Assembly: GCA_038146865.1 (NCBI GenBank)
Contig: JAYQSL010000004.1
Span: forward strand, 1 to 64,000
Source of the DNA: GCA-2709075 sp038146865
GTDB lineage: Bacteria > Pseudomonadota > Alphaproteobacteria > MPNO01 > UBA2964
Length of the DNA: 64,000 bases
Direction of reading: 5' to 3'
A program made the position numbers and the translations under genes. This document shows, in pieces, positions 1-7,466 of this stretch. The notes below the pieces were generated by a model. The model searched no databases and was not told the origin of the DNA. It worked only from the letters and a program-made list of their open reading frames with translations. The number at the start of each line of letters is the position of its first letter. Position 1 is the stretch's first letter.

Positions 1-811
1 TATTTCATGAATGCTGTGACCGTTTTCAGCGAGTATCTGAGCGGCAGCCTTTCTCAATCCATGAGCAGACAATCCATCTAATCCAGCCTCTCTTACACCC
101 ACCGTCTAAAGGCATTTCCAAAACCATTAGCTGTAAAAGGTTTTCCGAAAGCAGTTACAAGAAAATTCAGATCACCTACAGATATCGGCGCTGTTATCTA
201 AAAACTTCTCTAAGTTCTCTAAATATCGGTATCGACATCTCCGCATCGGTCTTTTGCTGGCGGAAATAAAGCCAGCCATCTCGCTCATGTTGACGTCCAA
301 GTTTGACGATGTCTGAACGGCGTTGACCTGTATAAAGAAGCAACGCGAGAGCAAGACGAGGTTTTGTCCCAATAGGGTGGTGCTCTTCAAATTGCCGTAC
401 TTGATTTACTGACCATGCAACGTGACCGCCTTTTCGTTTGGATTTTAGTTTTCCTATTCCTCGAATAGGGTTGTCGTCACGATGTCCATATTCCTTGGCA
501 AATTCAAAAACCGCAGACAAAGCCTTCATTAAGTTGTTTGCTGCATCTGGAGTGTCTGCCTGTTTATCTCGTATTTTCCGAGCTTGAGCCTGAGTGAGGC
601 TGGAGTAGGGGATCTTCCCATACTGGTTTAAGAATTTCTTTAATATGTTCTTTCGGGGTTTTTGCGTTGTTTCGCGCAAAGCCTTCCATGTTCCGCTTTG
701 ATAATATTGATGGACCAGCCACGTCATCGTACCTTTGGTGACATAGATTGAAGACGTCTTTGGTTCTTGGGTGGCGGTAGTGTTGGTCGATGCAGCCAAA
801 TAATCAGCCAT
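1..811 (-). pseudogene. Tyrosine-type integrase, decayed, runs off left edge
   Basis: A phage-type site-specific recombinase. The first 205 codons are open and contain a SAM-like core-binding segment and the first catalytic Arg in TGQRRSDIV. The frame then breaks at least three times between about 60 and 200. The remainder is still readable by changing frame: DLNFLVTAFGKPFTANGFG, then GLSAHGLRKAAAQILAENGH, which holds the HxLR motif with the second catalytic Arg. The catalytic Tyr would lie left of the window. An excisionase-like gene lies upstream on the same strand, as in integrative islands. With three lesions it is a true pseudogene rather than a single consensus error. Two shorter copies of its C-terminal part lie near 5.4 and 10.0 kb. 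Confidence 0.85.
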
Positions 812-917
812 GAACTCCGGCGATCCAACTGGACCCCTAAGTTTTATTTATTTCTTACCCGGCGCTCTATAATAAAGCATTTCCTTACCGTGACGGCTTT
901 TATAAACGTTAATGTAT

Positions 918-1262
918 TTAAGCCGCATCGATGAAGGCATCCCAATCCTCCTCCTCACCCTTTCTAGGTAGAGCATCGAATGCTTCATCTAGTTCAATTC
1001 TATCCCATACACGTTTAGTCCCGATCAATCGGGGTTTTGGCATATCACCACCTTCGACCATTTGATCGAATTTACTTGGGGAGCATCCGATGTACTCCGC
1101 AGCGTTAGATCGTGGCAAACCTCTTGGTGTCATTATCTGTGGAATTCCCTTTCCTTTTAAGCCACCGAATAATCCAAATCGATTAGGTTTAATATTAGCC
1201 TTTGACGACTCACCGACAAGAAAAGATGGTGGAACTTTTATTTGTGAGAGGATAGGCATCAC
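918..1262 (-). CDS. Excisionase/AlpA-like helix-turn-helix protein
   Basis: A protein of 114 residues. The C-terminal half, from MTPRGLPR, has the look of a MerR/AlpA-type winged helix used by excisionases and prophage regulators: SNAAEYIGCSPSKFDQMV is followed by a wing segment with conserved R and W (GTKRVWDRIELDEAF). It starts with GTG overlapping the stop of the gene upstream, so the pair is probably co-transcribed and translationally coupled; an internal ATG at MTPRG would give a more typical length for an excisionase. It reads toward the integrase, about 105 bases away, the usual layout of an integrase-control module. The role as recombination directionality factor is inferred from context and fold. 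Confidence 0.65.
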   Translation of the reverse strand: MMPILSQIKVPPSFLVGESSKANIKPNRFGLFGGLKGKGIPQIMTPRGLPRSNAAEYIGCSPSKFDQMVEGGDMPKPRLIGTKRVWDRIELDEAFDALPRKGEEEDWDAFIDAA

Positions 1263-1561
1263 AGATCGATGTGGGCTGACTTAAATATGATGCGAAGAGT
1301 GGCGCTATCTTCTCCATCGTCTTGGAACACCATTATGGGATACTTATCATTTGTGCTCTCTAGATGCAGCCTATATTGATAGACACTGTCCGTGATGAAA
1401 TCCGAGCTGTTCGAAACAAGTCTCACTGGCAATCGGTCGATGAAATCACTCAACGAGACGCCATTATTGCCGAATTGCACAAGAATAGTGGTCAAGTGGT
1501 CAGTTTGGTGGGCAATTTTTAAATGATTTTTCCCACCGAAAACTCCGCAGAAATCCGCCAT
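1259..1561 (-). CDS. Hypothetical island protein
   Basis: A 100-residue acidic protein without signal peptide or membrane segment and with no family I recognise. Its stop overlaps the start of the excisionase-like gene, so it is probably the first gene of a short operon that ends with the integrase. A small soluble protein in this position could be regulatory, but nothing in the sequence shows a DNA-binding motif. Support for it being real is the coupled overlap and its placement in the integrase-control module; codon evidence alone is weak. Confidence 0.45.
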   Translation of the reverse strand: MADFCGVFGGKNHLKIAHQTDHLTTILVQFGNNGVSLSDFIDRLPVRLVSNSSDFITDSVYQYRLHLESTNDKYPIMVFQDDGEDSATLRIIFKSAHIDL

Positions 1562-1683
1562 TTTTTTACTAAGTGGTCCAGTGGGTAATTATATCCTTAA
1601 AAAGCAGTATTTATATATATTTAGTTTACTAGACTTTATAGAACCCCCCTGTTTTTTGACCACTTGTCCACATGGAGGTGGTG

Positions 1684-2139
1684 ATGACCGCTAACCAAGT
1701 CCGTGACGTTCGTATCGAGGAAACGATACAAGCTGGCAAATATCGAAAGCGTCGGCTCGATATTGCTGAGAAGTGGCTGGAGAAGGGTGTGATTACGCCG
1801 GAGCAACATGCCGCTGCCGTAAACTTTGCTCTCACCTTCGAAGAGGCGCAGATGCGCGAACATTACACGCTGTCTCATTGGGAAAAAGAGCGCGTGGACG
1901 GCTCCAGGGGAGACGTAGAACGAACCTCGTTGAACGCTGTCCGTGCGGCGACCCGCATCTATGAAGCCAAAGACCTCCTGGGACCCAGTATGTTTCCCGT
2001 CACGTGTGATGTTATTGGCTCAGGTCTTAGCCTTCGAGAGCATTCATTTAGAACGGTGAACGGTAAACGTGTAACGGAACACGAGGCACGGGGCCGGTTA
2101 ATTGCTGCGTTAGATTTACTCGACCGGCAATGGGCGTAA
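1684..2139 (+). CDS. Hypothetical island protein, charged N-terminus with conserved C-terminal block
   Basis: The chosen ATG (MTANQVRDV) follows a strong GGAGGTG ribosome site; the ATG four codons earlier lies inside that site. This gives 151 residues. The first 80 are Arg/Lys/Glu-rich and likely helical. The last 55, from GPSMFPVTCDVIG to ALDLLDRQWA, form a compact block that recurs almost unchanged in the inverted gene fragment at 6.3-6.57 kb and, as a short 3' tail, ahead of the two secreted-protein copies near 2.5 and 3.1 kb. No signal peptide or membrane helix is visible. I do not recognise the family; conservation of the block among island copies suggests a phage or island maintenance role, perhaps DNA binding. 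Confidence 0.6.
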   Translation: MTANQVRDVRIEETIQAGKYRKRRLDIAEKWLEKGVITPEQHAAAVNFALTFEEAQMREHYTLSHWEKERVDGSRGDVERTSLNAVRAATRIYEAKDLLGPSMFPVTCDVIGSGLSLREHSFRTVNGKRVTEHEARGRLIAALDLLDRQWA

Positions 2140-2188
2140 CGTTTTAGGAGAGGGAGGAAGGCAAAAGTGCTTTTGCCTTCCCTGACCG

Positions 2189-2404
2189 CTATCGGGATTT
2201 TACCCGCGCTTTATGAACGATTGTCTGCTCAATCGGACGCATGAGGATAGCGTCAATTTCTTTCGCAACATCCTCTGGGGGTTTTAACCAGAAGAAGACC
2301 TCGTAGTGGCCTTTCACTACTTGTCCATCTTCGAGTTGGAGTTGGATGGTGGCGATGTTGCCATTGTCCTCAATGTTGAGAACGCGATTTTTAGTGCGAG
2401 CCAT
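2189..2404 (-). CDS. Small hypothetical protein
   Basis: A 71-residue protein starting at MARTKNRVL, chosen because GAGGAG stands at ribosome-site distance upstream; a longer reading from MRRGIG has no such site and begins in repeat DNA. The chain has a beta-rich core (IATIQLQLEDGQVVKGHYEVFFW) followed by a charged helix (PEDVAKEIDAIL). There is no signal peptide. Convergent with the hypothetical gene on its left. Family not recognised; phage-type small proteins of this size are common in islands. Confidence 0.5.
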   Translation of the reverse strand: MARTKNRVLNIEDNGNIATIQLQLEDGQVVKGHYEVFFWLKPPEDVAKEIDAILMRPIEQTIVHKARVKSR

Positions 2405-2425
2405 TTTAGGAACTCCTCGCTTTAG

Positions 2426-2590
2426 TGCTTTAGGCCCAATGCCACGGCGCACAAGTTGAAGATTAAATGCCGTGCTCCTTATCTAACGCGCCTTTAGATT
2501 TACTGACCGGCATTGGGTGTAAGGTGTCTTTAAGGAAAAACAGGGGGACATCATGAAAACACTCTTCATTGCCGCATTGGTTGGCCTTCT
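2426..2590. repeat. Direct repeat, copy 1 of 2 (start of secreted-protein module)
   Basis: About 160 bases from GGCCCAATGCCACGGCG to the signal-peptide codons of the following secreted-protein copy recur at 3041-3209 with few differences. The repeat includes CACGGC...GCCGTG, which can pair, the tail of the LDLLDRHW block seen in the neighbouring hypothetical gene, and the ribosome site CAGGGGGACATC before ATGAAAACACT. It marks a tandem duplication of one gene module inside the island. Confidence 0.8.
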
Positions 2591-3025
2591 TCGTCGTACC
2601 CGTCGTGGGAATGCAAATCAGCATAAATGCCGCGAATGCGAAAAAACGACTTAAGCCGAAATATAATCAGGCTGAAGAGCAGGAGAAGGCCGTTTTAAAT
2701 GGGGTTGGACAACTGAAACTTATGGAAAACTTCAAAATTATGATGGACGCGATGGATGCCCAGGCAAAAAACGCTCCCGACAAGCTACAGAAAGACTGGG
2801 CTTTGGGAGTGAAGGCAAAATCTCGCGGAAACGTATAACAAGACAAAGAGACAATTTAATAAAACTAACAAGGATTACCTGAAGGCGGTGCGCAACTTGT
2901 GTAACCAGCATCGCATTGGCTGGAGTGGGGGGTGTAAACGTTTCCAGCCCATTTGGGCAACTGGTCTGCATGGAGTCGTGGGACAAACGAGGTATCATCT
3001 TCGACCAGAGGTATCTAAAAAATAG
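2553..3025 (+). pseudogene. Small secreted protein, decayed copy 1
   Basis: It starts with MKTLFIAALVGLL after the ribosome site GGGGGAC, then an extra base shifts frame inside the signal peptide, giving a string of Arg where the intact relative reads LVVPVVGNANQ. The mature part is still visible in another frame: an acidic helix with NAPDKLQKD, then NKDYLKAVRNLCNQH, matching the intact copy at 5838-6272. At least two frame changes are needed to read it through, so it is not functional as it stands. The end is approximate. Confidence 0.7.
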
Positions 3026-3040
3026 GTGCACAGACCAATG

Positions 3041-3209
3041 GTGCTTGAAGGCCCAATGCCACGGCGCACAAGTTGAAGATTAAATGCCGTGCTCCTTATC
3101 TAACGCTTGCCTTTAGATTTACTTGACCGGCATTGGGTGTAAGGTGTCTTTAAGGAAAAACAGGGGGACATCATGAAAACACTTTTCATTGCCGCATTGG
3201 TTGGCCTAC
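3041..3209. repeat. Direct repeat, copy 2 of 2
   Basis: Second copy of the module described at 2426-2590, beginning at the same GGCCCAATGCCACGGCG stretch and running through the ribosome site and signal-peptide codons of the next secreted-protein copy. It differs from copy 1 by a few substitutions and single-base indels. The spacing of about 620 bases equals one repeat plus one decayed gene. Confidence 0.8.
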
Positions 3210-3515
3210 TCGTCGTACCCGTCGTGGGAAATGCAAATCAGCATGTGAATTCGAAGCATGGACTGGGACCTGGTCTTATCAGCAATTGAATAAAATGCAT
3301 CAATTGTTCCTGGACAAGGAAAAAAGGTTGTGAAAGACATCCGCGACGTGGAAAACGGGTTCAAGGGCCACGCAAAAAACGCCCCTGACAAAATCCAGAG
3401 AGACCAGTTGTTGGCATTGGCGGCAGGTTATGAAAAACGACGGAAACAACTTCAAAAGATAAAGGTCGCCAAACGGAAAATTAGGGACAACCAGGAAAAC
3501 TTTTGGTCTGTATAA
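3173..3515 (+). pseudogene. Small secreted protein, decayed copy 2
   Basis: Here the signal peptide is intact (MKTLFIAALVGLLVVPVVG, cleavage likely near GNA-NQ), but a stop follows soon after NSKHGLGPGLISN. The C-terminal half resumes in a different frame with DVENGFKGHAKNAPDKIQRD, close to the intact relative, which has AAAKNAPDKIQRD. Thus an N-terminal secretion signal and a recognisable mature domain are separated by at least one indel. A strong hairpin terminator lies about 270 bases downstream. Confidence 0.7.
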
Positions 3516-3783
3516 TGCGGATGAGAGGCTGAAACACAAAGCGTGCCATGTTTCCCAAAGGAGAATAGATAAACCCAACAATAACATCCGTGGCCGAGGG
3601 ATGAAGTTTTGACAATTTTGTTCCATTACGGATGATGTGACCGAGTGGACGTACTACAAAATATTGATTTACACCGATTGTTACCACAATATCTTGCGTC
3701 CGACGGCGAAAATTGCTATAATTATTAAAATGGTCGAGTTGTCGATTAGTTTCCCTCTCTAATCAAAACTCCCATTTTACCTT

Positions 3784-3826
3784 GAAAAGACCCGCAACGG
3801 CTGCCACCGCCTGAGCGGGTCTTTTC
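3784..3826. terminator. Perfect 12-bp stem hairpin terminator
   Basis: GAAAAGACCCGC and GCGGGTCTTTTC pair perfectly around a 19-base loop, with A-rich and T-rich arms on the two sides so it could stop transcription from either direction. It closes the secreted-protein module. Decayed copies of the same element lie at about 5.61 kb (inverted) and 18.84 kb, each at the equivalent place in another island. Confidence 0.8.
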
Positions 3827-3843
3827 ATTTCAGCTTTCAAGGA

Positions 3844-4328
3844 ATGGGAATGGCGCAGGGATTACTCACGCAAGAGGACGGATATCTGTATGGCAAGGAT
3901 GCGCTGATGCAGCCTGTGCTTGATGCCTACGCCAGAACCGGCAGAACACCGTCTCCCAGTGATGCGGCAAGGCTTGGGCTGTTAGGATACATCGCACCAG
4001 TGCGATCACCGTACCTCGATGTCGATGAGACTAGCACCGCATATTTTACAGAGACAGACGACCAGTGGGGTTCATGACCTGGGCGCTGTTTGGAGAGGAT
4101 GCGGTTCGCGCCTATGTCGACCGCTATCGCAAGCTCCAACCCATAGACTTTCACTCAGGCGATCAGGTGTGGGTCATTGATCTTGTTGCGCCCTTCGGTG
4201 GAACACGAGAGATCGTTCGAGCTATGCGGACATATTTATCTGATCGATATCCGCAACAAAAAGCACACTGGATCAGAAACTCACAGACACCGCATAGACG
4301 GTTTGGATATGGCGCGAGGAGAGACTAA
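3844..4328 (+). pseudogene. HlyC-like toxin-activating lysine acyltransferase, one frameshift
   Basis: Enzymes of this family use acyl-ACP to acylate internal lysines of RTX toxins in the cytoplasm. The second part has the family hallmark: MTWALFGEDAV, then FHSGDQVWVIDLVAPFGG and a C-terminal IVRAMRTYL helix. The first part (77 residues) ends in TDDQWGS at a stop; restoring one G in a run of four joins it as DQWG-FMTWALF. The usual N-terminal His-containing motif is not clear, and no RTX toxin gene is nearby. Phage genomes carry similar proteins, and the Lys-rich peptide that follows is also phage-like. It could be a consensus error in an intact gene or a pseudogene. Confidence 0.6.
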
Positions 4329-4448
4329 ATGCCGATGGTGAATGGTAAGAAATATCCCTACACAGCAAAGGGTAAAGCGGCTGCTAAGAGAGCGAAGGCC
4401 AATAAAACCGGTCGTAAGACGTCGATGAAGTATAAGGGCAAGAAGTAG
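4329..4448 (+). CDS. Small Lys-rich phage-type protein
   Basis: A 39-residue, highly basic protein (MPMVNGKKYPYTAKGKAAAK at its start, then repeated K/R/A/G). Its start follows the acyltransferase stop within a few bases, with GAGGAGAG as ribosome site. From memory, peptides with this N-terminus occur in marine podovirus-like phages beside structural genes; the function is unknown, and nucleic-acid or capsid association is only a guess from charge. It supports a prophage origin of this part of the island. Confidence 0.6.
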   Translation: MPMVNGKKYPYTAKGKAAAKRAKANKTGRKTSMKYKGKK

Positions 4449-4832
4449 TTAATCTCTCCATTTATAACCGGGGTTCAATTCGCCAAACCGTTTAATCAGA
4501 GCGTTGCGAGTATCACTGAGCGGGTTGTCTTTGCAGTATTTGTCTATGTATCGAAGTATGCTTTTTTCATCATAGTCACCACGGTTGAAGAAGTTGAATT
4601 TGCCACGTTTCGTCAAGTTGATAGCGGCTGTAAACCCCTGATCCAATTCTTAAAGGCATAGTTCGTAGATTGAAAACTGGCCGAATTCCGGTTTCTCTTC
4701 TTAAATTCGAAGACATCTTTACAGGGCCACACCTCCCATAGGCTTTGCATGACCTCTCTTGTCATAGGCAACCGCTGCACCGGACCATGCAAGTGTAAAG
4801 GTTAACAAAACAGCACAAATTGTTGATCGCAT
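4449..4832 (-). pseudogene. Small secreted protein, frameshifted, relative of the 23.4-kb gene
   Basis: It begins with a clear signal peptide (MRSTICAVLLTFTLAWSGAAVA) after AGGTG as ribosome site. The frame stops after GGVAL, continues in a second frame with WPCKDVFEFKK...NWI, and finishes in a third with GFTAAINLTKRGKF and ILRYIDKYCKDNPL. The tail matches the intact secreted protein at 23443-23778 (GYMTGVNFAKQGKVDWF, then ITKHCKQFP): a Cys, a Gly-Phe/Tyr turn and a C-terminal Cys-x5-Pro helix. Two frame changes make it a pseudogene. The family resembles HdeA/Rap1a-like periplasmic proteins in size and Cys spacing only. Confidence 0.6.
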
Positions 4833-4910
4833 CGCAGCACCTCAAAGGAATGAATTAACGGAATGACGATAGAATATCGTGGTGAGCGTTTTAGTAAACA
4901 TAATTAACCA

Positions 4911-4954
4911 AGAGGATGCGGTTCGCGCCTATGTCGACCGCTATCGCAAGCTCC
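4911..4954. repeat. 44-base duplicate of the acyltransferase gene
   Basis: A block of 44 bases, identical to 4094-4137 within the acyltransferase gene (from AGAGGATGCGG to GCAAGCTCC), lies here without the rest of the gene. It is joined to the next repeat block, so it looks like a recombination scar rather than a coding unit. Confidence 0.85.
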
Positions 4955-5040
4955 ATACCCTCTCTAACGAGGGGATGGTCCTGGGGTTACTTAGGCGGGT
5001 TGTTGTTTCTGGATCGAGTTGGTTGGAGGGGTGGCGTGTG
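4955..5040. repeat. About 85-base repeat shared with 6575-6658
   Basis: The stretch from CCTCTCTAACG through TTACTTAGGCGGGTTGTTG to GGTTGGAGGGGTGGCGTG recurs at 6575-6658 with a few substitutions. Here it leads into the zinc-ribbon remnant and junction 1; there it abuts the last codons of the ABA4-linked membrane gene. No gene is recognisable inside it. It marks a recombination boundary used by both islands. Confidence 0.75.
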
Positions 5041-5170
5041 GCTGGCCGATGGAAAACCAGGTATTGATTGCGTAACTCAGAAATTCAAATGGAAAGATTG
5101 CGGAGCCACAGGTTAGAAACAAATACGCTCTCACGATGCCGAAAGAGAGAGTTTATTTATGCCTAATTAA
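5041..5170 (+). pseudogene. 3' remnant of zinc-ribbon gene (junction 1)
   Basis: Translation gives LADGKPGIDCVTQKFKWKDC, then GATG, an in-frame stop, and KQIRSHDAERESLFMP. This is the C-terminal half of the full-length protein at 24204-24452, which reads VDYVQAVFKCSECGTKGQKQIRSLDAEKESLFMPH. One pair of zinc ligands is reduced and a stop interrupts the reading. The same tail stands at the two other island junctions. Confidence 0.75.
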
Positions 5171-5172
5171 AG

Positions 5173-5249
5173 GGTGCGAACCCTTACAAAAAGGTTAGTC
5201 AATTCATTATATATAACTAAGTATTCATATAACATTCTGATTGACTAAC
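5173..5249. repeat. Hairpin plus inverted repeat at junction 1
   Basis: Just after the zinc-ribbon stop, AGGGT-GCGA-ACCCT forms a short stem with a GNRA-type loop. Next, GTTAGTCAAT (from 5194) and ATTGACTAAC (to 5249) form a 10-base inverted repeat around an AT-rich spacer. At junctions 2 and 3 the same positions hold GTGGGTCA...TGACCCAC: different bases but the pairing is kept. The sequence recurs as tandem repeats beside the core, as expected for integrase arm sites. Confidence 0.6.
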
Positions 5250-5286
5250 TTCTATCTAAGACGTTGATTCAAAATAATAAAAACCC

Positions 5287-5380
5287 TTCCGTTGGGGTCG
5301 CCACTATTTCTCGAACACCGCAGAAACATTGGGCTTATTTGAAGGTTAGACAATTTCCTTCAAAAGGTGAGACAATTTTG
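5287..5380. other. Attachment-site core and arm repeats, junction 1
   Basis: TTCCGTTGGGGTCGCCACTA resembles the end of a tRNA gene (T-stem 3' strand, acceptor strand, CCA). The same core, continuing CTCGAACACCGCAGAAAC, is at 9849 and, slightly changed, at 19176. To its right are two tandem direct repeats, AGGTTAGACAATT and AGGTGAGACAATT, eleven bases apart, then the integrase remnant. The layout fits an attachment site left by tandem island integration. Which tRNA was the target cannot be read here because its body is outside the window. Confidence 0.55.
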
Positions 5381-5382
5381 TT

Positions 5383-5579
5383 CTATTTTTGTCCATTTTC
5401 ACGGGCATTAATGACCCTTTGAGCGAGTCTTTTACGCTCTGCGCCCTTCGTATAACGCTGCACTTCAGAAAGCGTTTCCCATCCACCAATTGCCGCTATT
5501 TCATGAGTACTATGACCGTTTTCAGCGAGTATCTGAGCGGCAGCCTTTCTCAATCCATGAGCAGACAATCCATCTAATC
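5383..5579 (-). pseudogene. Integrase C-terminal fragment (junction 1)
   Basis: A clean 61-codon reading with GLSAHGLRKAAAQILAENGH (HxLR motif), then AAIGGWETLSEVQRYTKGAE, where GW and the Tyr of RYT match the second half of the tyrosine-recombinase active site. It ends at NARENGQK. The N-terminal two thirds are missing. It is nearly identical to the last part of the integrase at the window's left edge where they overlap, showing what that gene's C-terminus looked like. Confidence 0.85.
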
Positions 5580-5606
5580 CGGCTATTCAAATTCCTTGTG
5601 GGTTGA

Positions 5607-5655
5607 AATGAAAAGACCCGCTCAGGCGGCGGCAGCTCTTGGGGGTCTCTTCAGG
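5607..5655. terminator. Inverted, decayed copy of the island terminator
   Basis: GAAAAGACCCGCTCAGGCGG is the reverse of the hairpin at 3784-3826, with one arm eroded (GGGGGTCTCTTC). It sits downstream of the minus-strand secreted-protein gene, exactly as the intact one sits downstream of the plus-strand copies. The whole segment 5.6-6.57 kb is therefore an inverted duplicate of the island A module. Confidence 0.6.
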
Positions 5656-5837
5656 GTAAAATGGGAGTTATCGGTGAGAGGGAAGAACTAACCTACAACT
5701 CGACCATTTTAATAATTATAGCAATTTTCGCCGTCGGACACAATAAATAGTGGTGTAAACTGACACCGAAATACTAGATGTTGTTTTGCGTTTGCCCGGT
5801 CACATCATTCCATCTCTATGGCGGCGATTAAATGTTA

Positions 5838-6272
5838 CTAGCCCCCGCCGCGCTTGCCACGTTGCCTGCTTCGGTCCAATTTTCGGCAGAATTTGTCCGC
5901 GTACCTATCTTCATTATTATACAGATCACACATTCGGATGCTGTTGTCCCAAATGTTCTGGCGGCCGACCGCGATATCTTTTTCAATTTGTTTCCATTTT
6001 TTTGCATAATCTGCCGCCAATGCCAACGCTATGTCTCTCTGGATCTTATCAGGGGCGTTTTTTGCGGCGGCTTTGAACCCGTTTTCCACGTCGCGGAAGT
6101 CTTTCAGAACTTTTTTTAGGTTGCTCAGGTTAAATTGAATAATTTTATTCAATTGCTGATAAGACCGAATCTGGTCCCAGTAGGAGTCTCGCATTCTGTT
6201 ATGCTGATTTGCATTACCCACGACGGGTACGACGAGTAGGCCAACCAATGCGGCAATGAAAAGTGTTTTCAT
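5838..6272 (-). CDS. Small secreted protein, intact copy
   Basis: This is the only unbroken member of the three. The ATG follows CAGGGAGACATC as ribosome site and opens MKTLFIAALVGLLVVPVVG, a typical signal peptide cleaved near GNA-NQ, leaving about 122 residues. The mature chain is helical and charged: NKIIQFNLSNLKKVLKDFRD, AAAKNAPDKIQRD, then two cysteines (MCDLYNN and KFCRKL) and a basic Gly-rich end. The Cys pair could form a disulfide in the periplasm. No named family recognised. It is transcribed away from its partner fragment at 6302-6568. Confidence 0.65.
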   Translation of the reverse strand: MKTLFIAALVGLLVVPVVGNANQHNRMRDSYWDQIRSYQQLNKIIQFNLSNLKKVLKDFRDVENGFKAAAKNAPDKIQRDIALALAADYAKKWKQIEKDIAVGRQNIWDNSIRMCDLYNNEDRYADKFCRKLDRSRQRGKRGGG

Positions 6273-6301
6273 GATGTCTCCCTGTTTTTCTAAAAGACAC
6301 C

Positions 6302-6568
6302 TTACACCCAATGCCGGTCGAGTAAATCTAAGGCAGCAATTAACCTCCCCCGTGCCTCGTGCTCCGTTATACGTTTACCGTTCACCGTTCTAAATGAATG
6401 TTCTCGAAGGCTGAGACCTGGGCCAATAACGTCAGCCGTTACAGGAAACATGCTAGAACCAAGTAAATCACGCGCTGCTTCAATCCGTTTACGAGAATTG
6501 ATCACGCTCAACGTGACCACGTGTTCCATCGACTGGCGCAGTAGATGAGTAGGAGAGTTCCTTGCCAA
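6302..6568 (-). pseudogene. Fragment of the conserved island hypothetical protein
   Basis: The last 55 codons (GSSMFPVTADVIGPGLSLRE to LDLLDRHWV) are close to the C-terminal block of the protein at 1684-2139, but the charged N-terminal half is absent and replaced by unrelated sequence that begins MARNSPTHLLRQ. It lies directly upstream of the intact secreted-protein gene, keeping the gene order of the island A module in inverted orientation. It may be a truncated remnant or a shorter functional variant. Confidence 0.55.
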
Positions 6569-6659
6569 GGACCATACTCTCTCTAACGGGGGTATGGTCT
6601 TGGGGTTACTTAGGCGGGTTGTTGTATCTGGATCGAATTGGTTGGAGGGGTGGCGTGGA

Positions 6660-7466
6660 TCAGATAAATGGCTGTCCGCTGAGAGCTTGAATGAATGTAG
6701 CGACGACCGCGCTTACTCCGATAGCAGATGCGGCGATGACAATACGTTTAGGCCTTTGGGAGTATCGATCAGCAACCCAGCCAATTATAGGGATGATCTG
6801 CATCAAATGGGTGGCGAAGAAGTGGGGCACACGCAGGTCGCCACCACCACGCGCCCAACCAACGAGTGGCAGGCCATCAGCATCGCTCGGGGCGCCGCCG
6901 ACCCAATGACTGTTTTGGCTCGACATATAGCCGGCGACAACCAAGGTCGTAATGAATCCCAGGATCATTCCCAGCAAAATGCCAAGTCGTAGACCCTGAC
7001 CAATCTCGCGAACAGGGTAGCGGTAAACCAGCAGACCGATCACCGCAGCAACCAGAATCATTATGACGGCGCCAACGCCCATCGCAGCGTACATCAAAGA
7101 TTCGAACTGGGTCTCGAAGTTCCAGTGCGAATGCCGTCCACGTGCCGCCTGTATAGTGAGGTAGGCAAGTTCGGCAATGACAGTGAACGTCAAGACCCAG
7201 CTCAGGCCATACACCGAAAATTTTCTGCGTACATCCGCATTTATAAAACGCGCAACGAAGGCAAGGGTGATCATGTGCAGGCCTACCGACACATAGAACT
7301 TCATTGGTTTTGACCAAATGTTGATGTCGTTCAGCTGACGAGGATCATACAACGAAACGAGGAATGTGACTGGCAGGAACGCGATGATAAATAACCCGCA
7401 CTGCCAGAGCAGGTCTTCCGCGCGGGAGGTCACCGATACCTTCGGTAATAGTGTAAGTGTTGTCAT
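6660..7466 (-). CDS. Hypothetical integral membrane protein
   Basis: The ATG at MTTLTLLPK overlaps the stop of the upstream ABA4-like gene by ATGA, giving 268 residues; a longer reading would run well into that gene. About six to seven hydrophobic helices are visible, with a conserved-looking WSKPMKFYVSVGLHM segment near residue 55 and HFFATHLMQIIPIIGWVADR near the end. The histidines inside helices could bind a metal or haem, but this is speculation. Coupled to an ABA4-family gene and facing a LysR regulator, it probably works with that neighbour. The 3' end touches an island repeat. Confidence 0.75.
   Translation of the reverse strand: MTTLTLLPKVSVTSRAEDLLWQCGLFIIAFLPVTFLVSLYDPRQLNDINIWSKPMKFYVSVGLHMITLAFVARFINADVRRKFSVYGLSWVLTFTVIAELAYLTIQAARGRHSHWNFETQFESLMYAAMGVGAVIMILVAAVIGLLVYRYPVREIGQGLRLGILLGMILGFITTLVVAGYMSSQNSHWVGGAPSDADGLPLVGWARGGGDLRVPHFFATHLMQIIPIIGWVADRYSQRPKRIVIAASAIGVSAVVATFIQALSGQPFI

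Noticed and set aside
3927..4154. Minus-strand frame over the acyltransferase
   Set aside because: Shadow of a family recognised on the other strand.
5173..5186. GGGTGCGAACCC as a tRNA T-arm
   Set aside because: No acceptor, D or anticodon arms are around it; it is only a short hairpin repeated at the junctions.
5287..5310. A complete tRNA gene at the attachment core
   Set aside because: Only a 3'-end-like stretch is present; the upstream bases differ among copies and do not fold as a tRNA.
5786..6119. Two plus-strand open frames over the intact secreted-protein gene
   Set aside because: They are antisense to a gene with a signal peptide, ribosome site and two paralogues.
6594..6992. A plus-strand frame of 132 codons over the membrane-protein gene
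   Set aside because: Starts in repeat DNA and is antisense to a multi-span protein with a coupled start.
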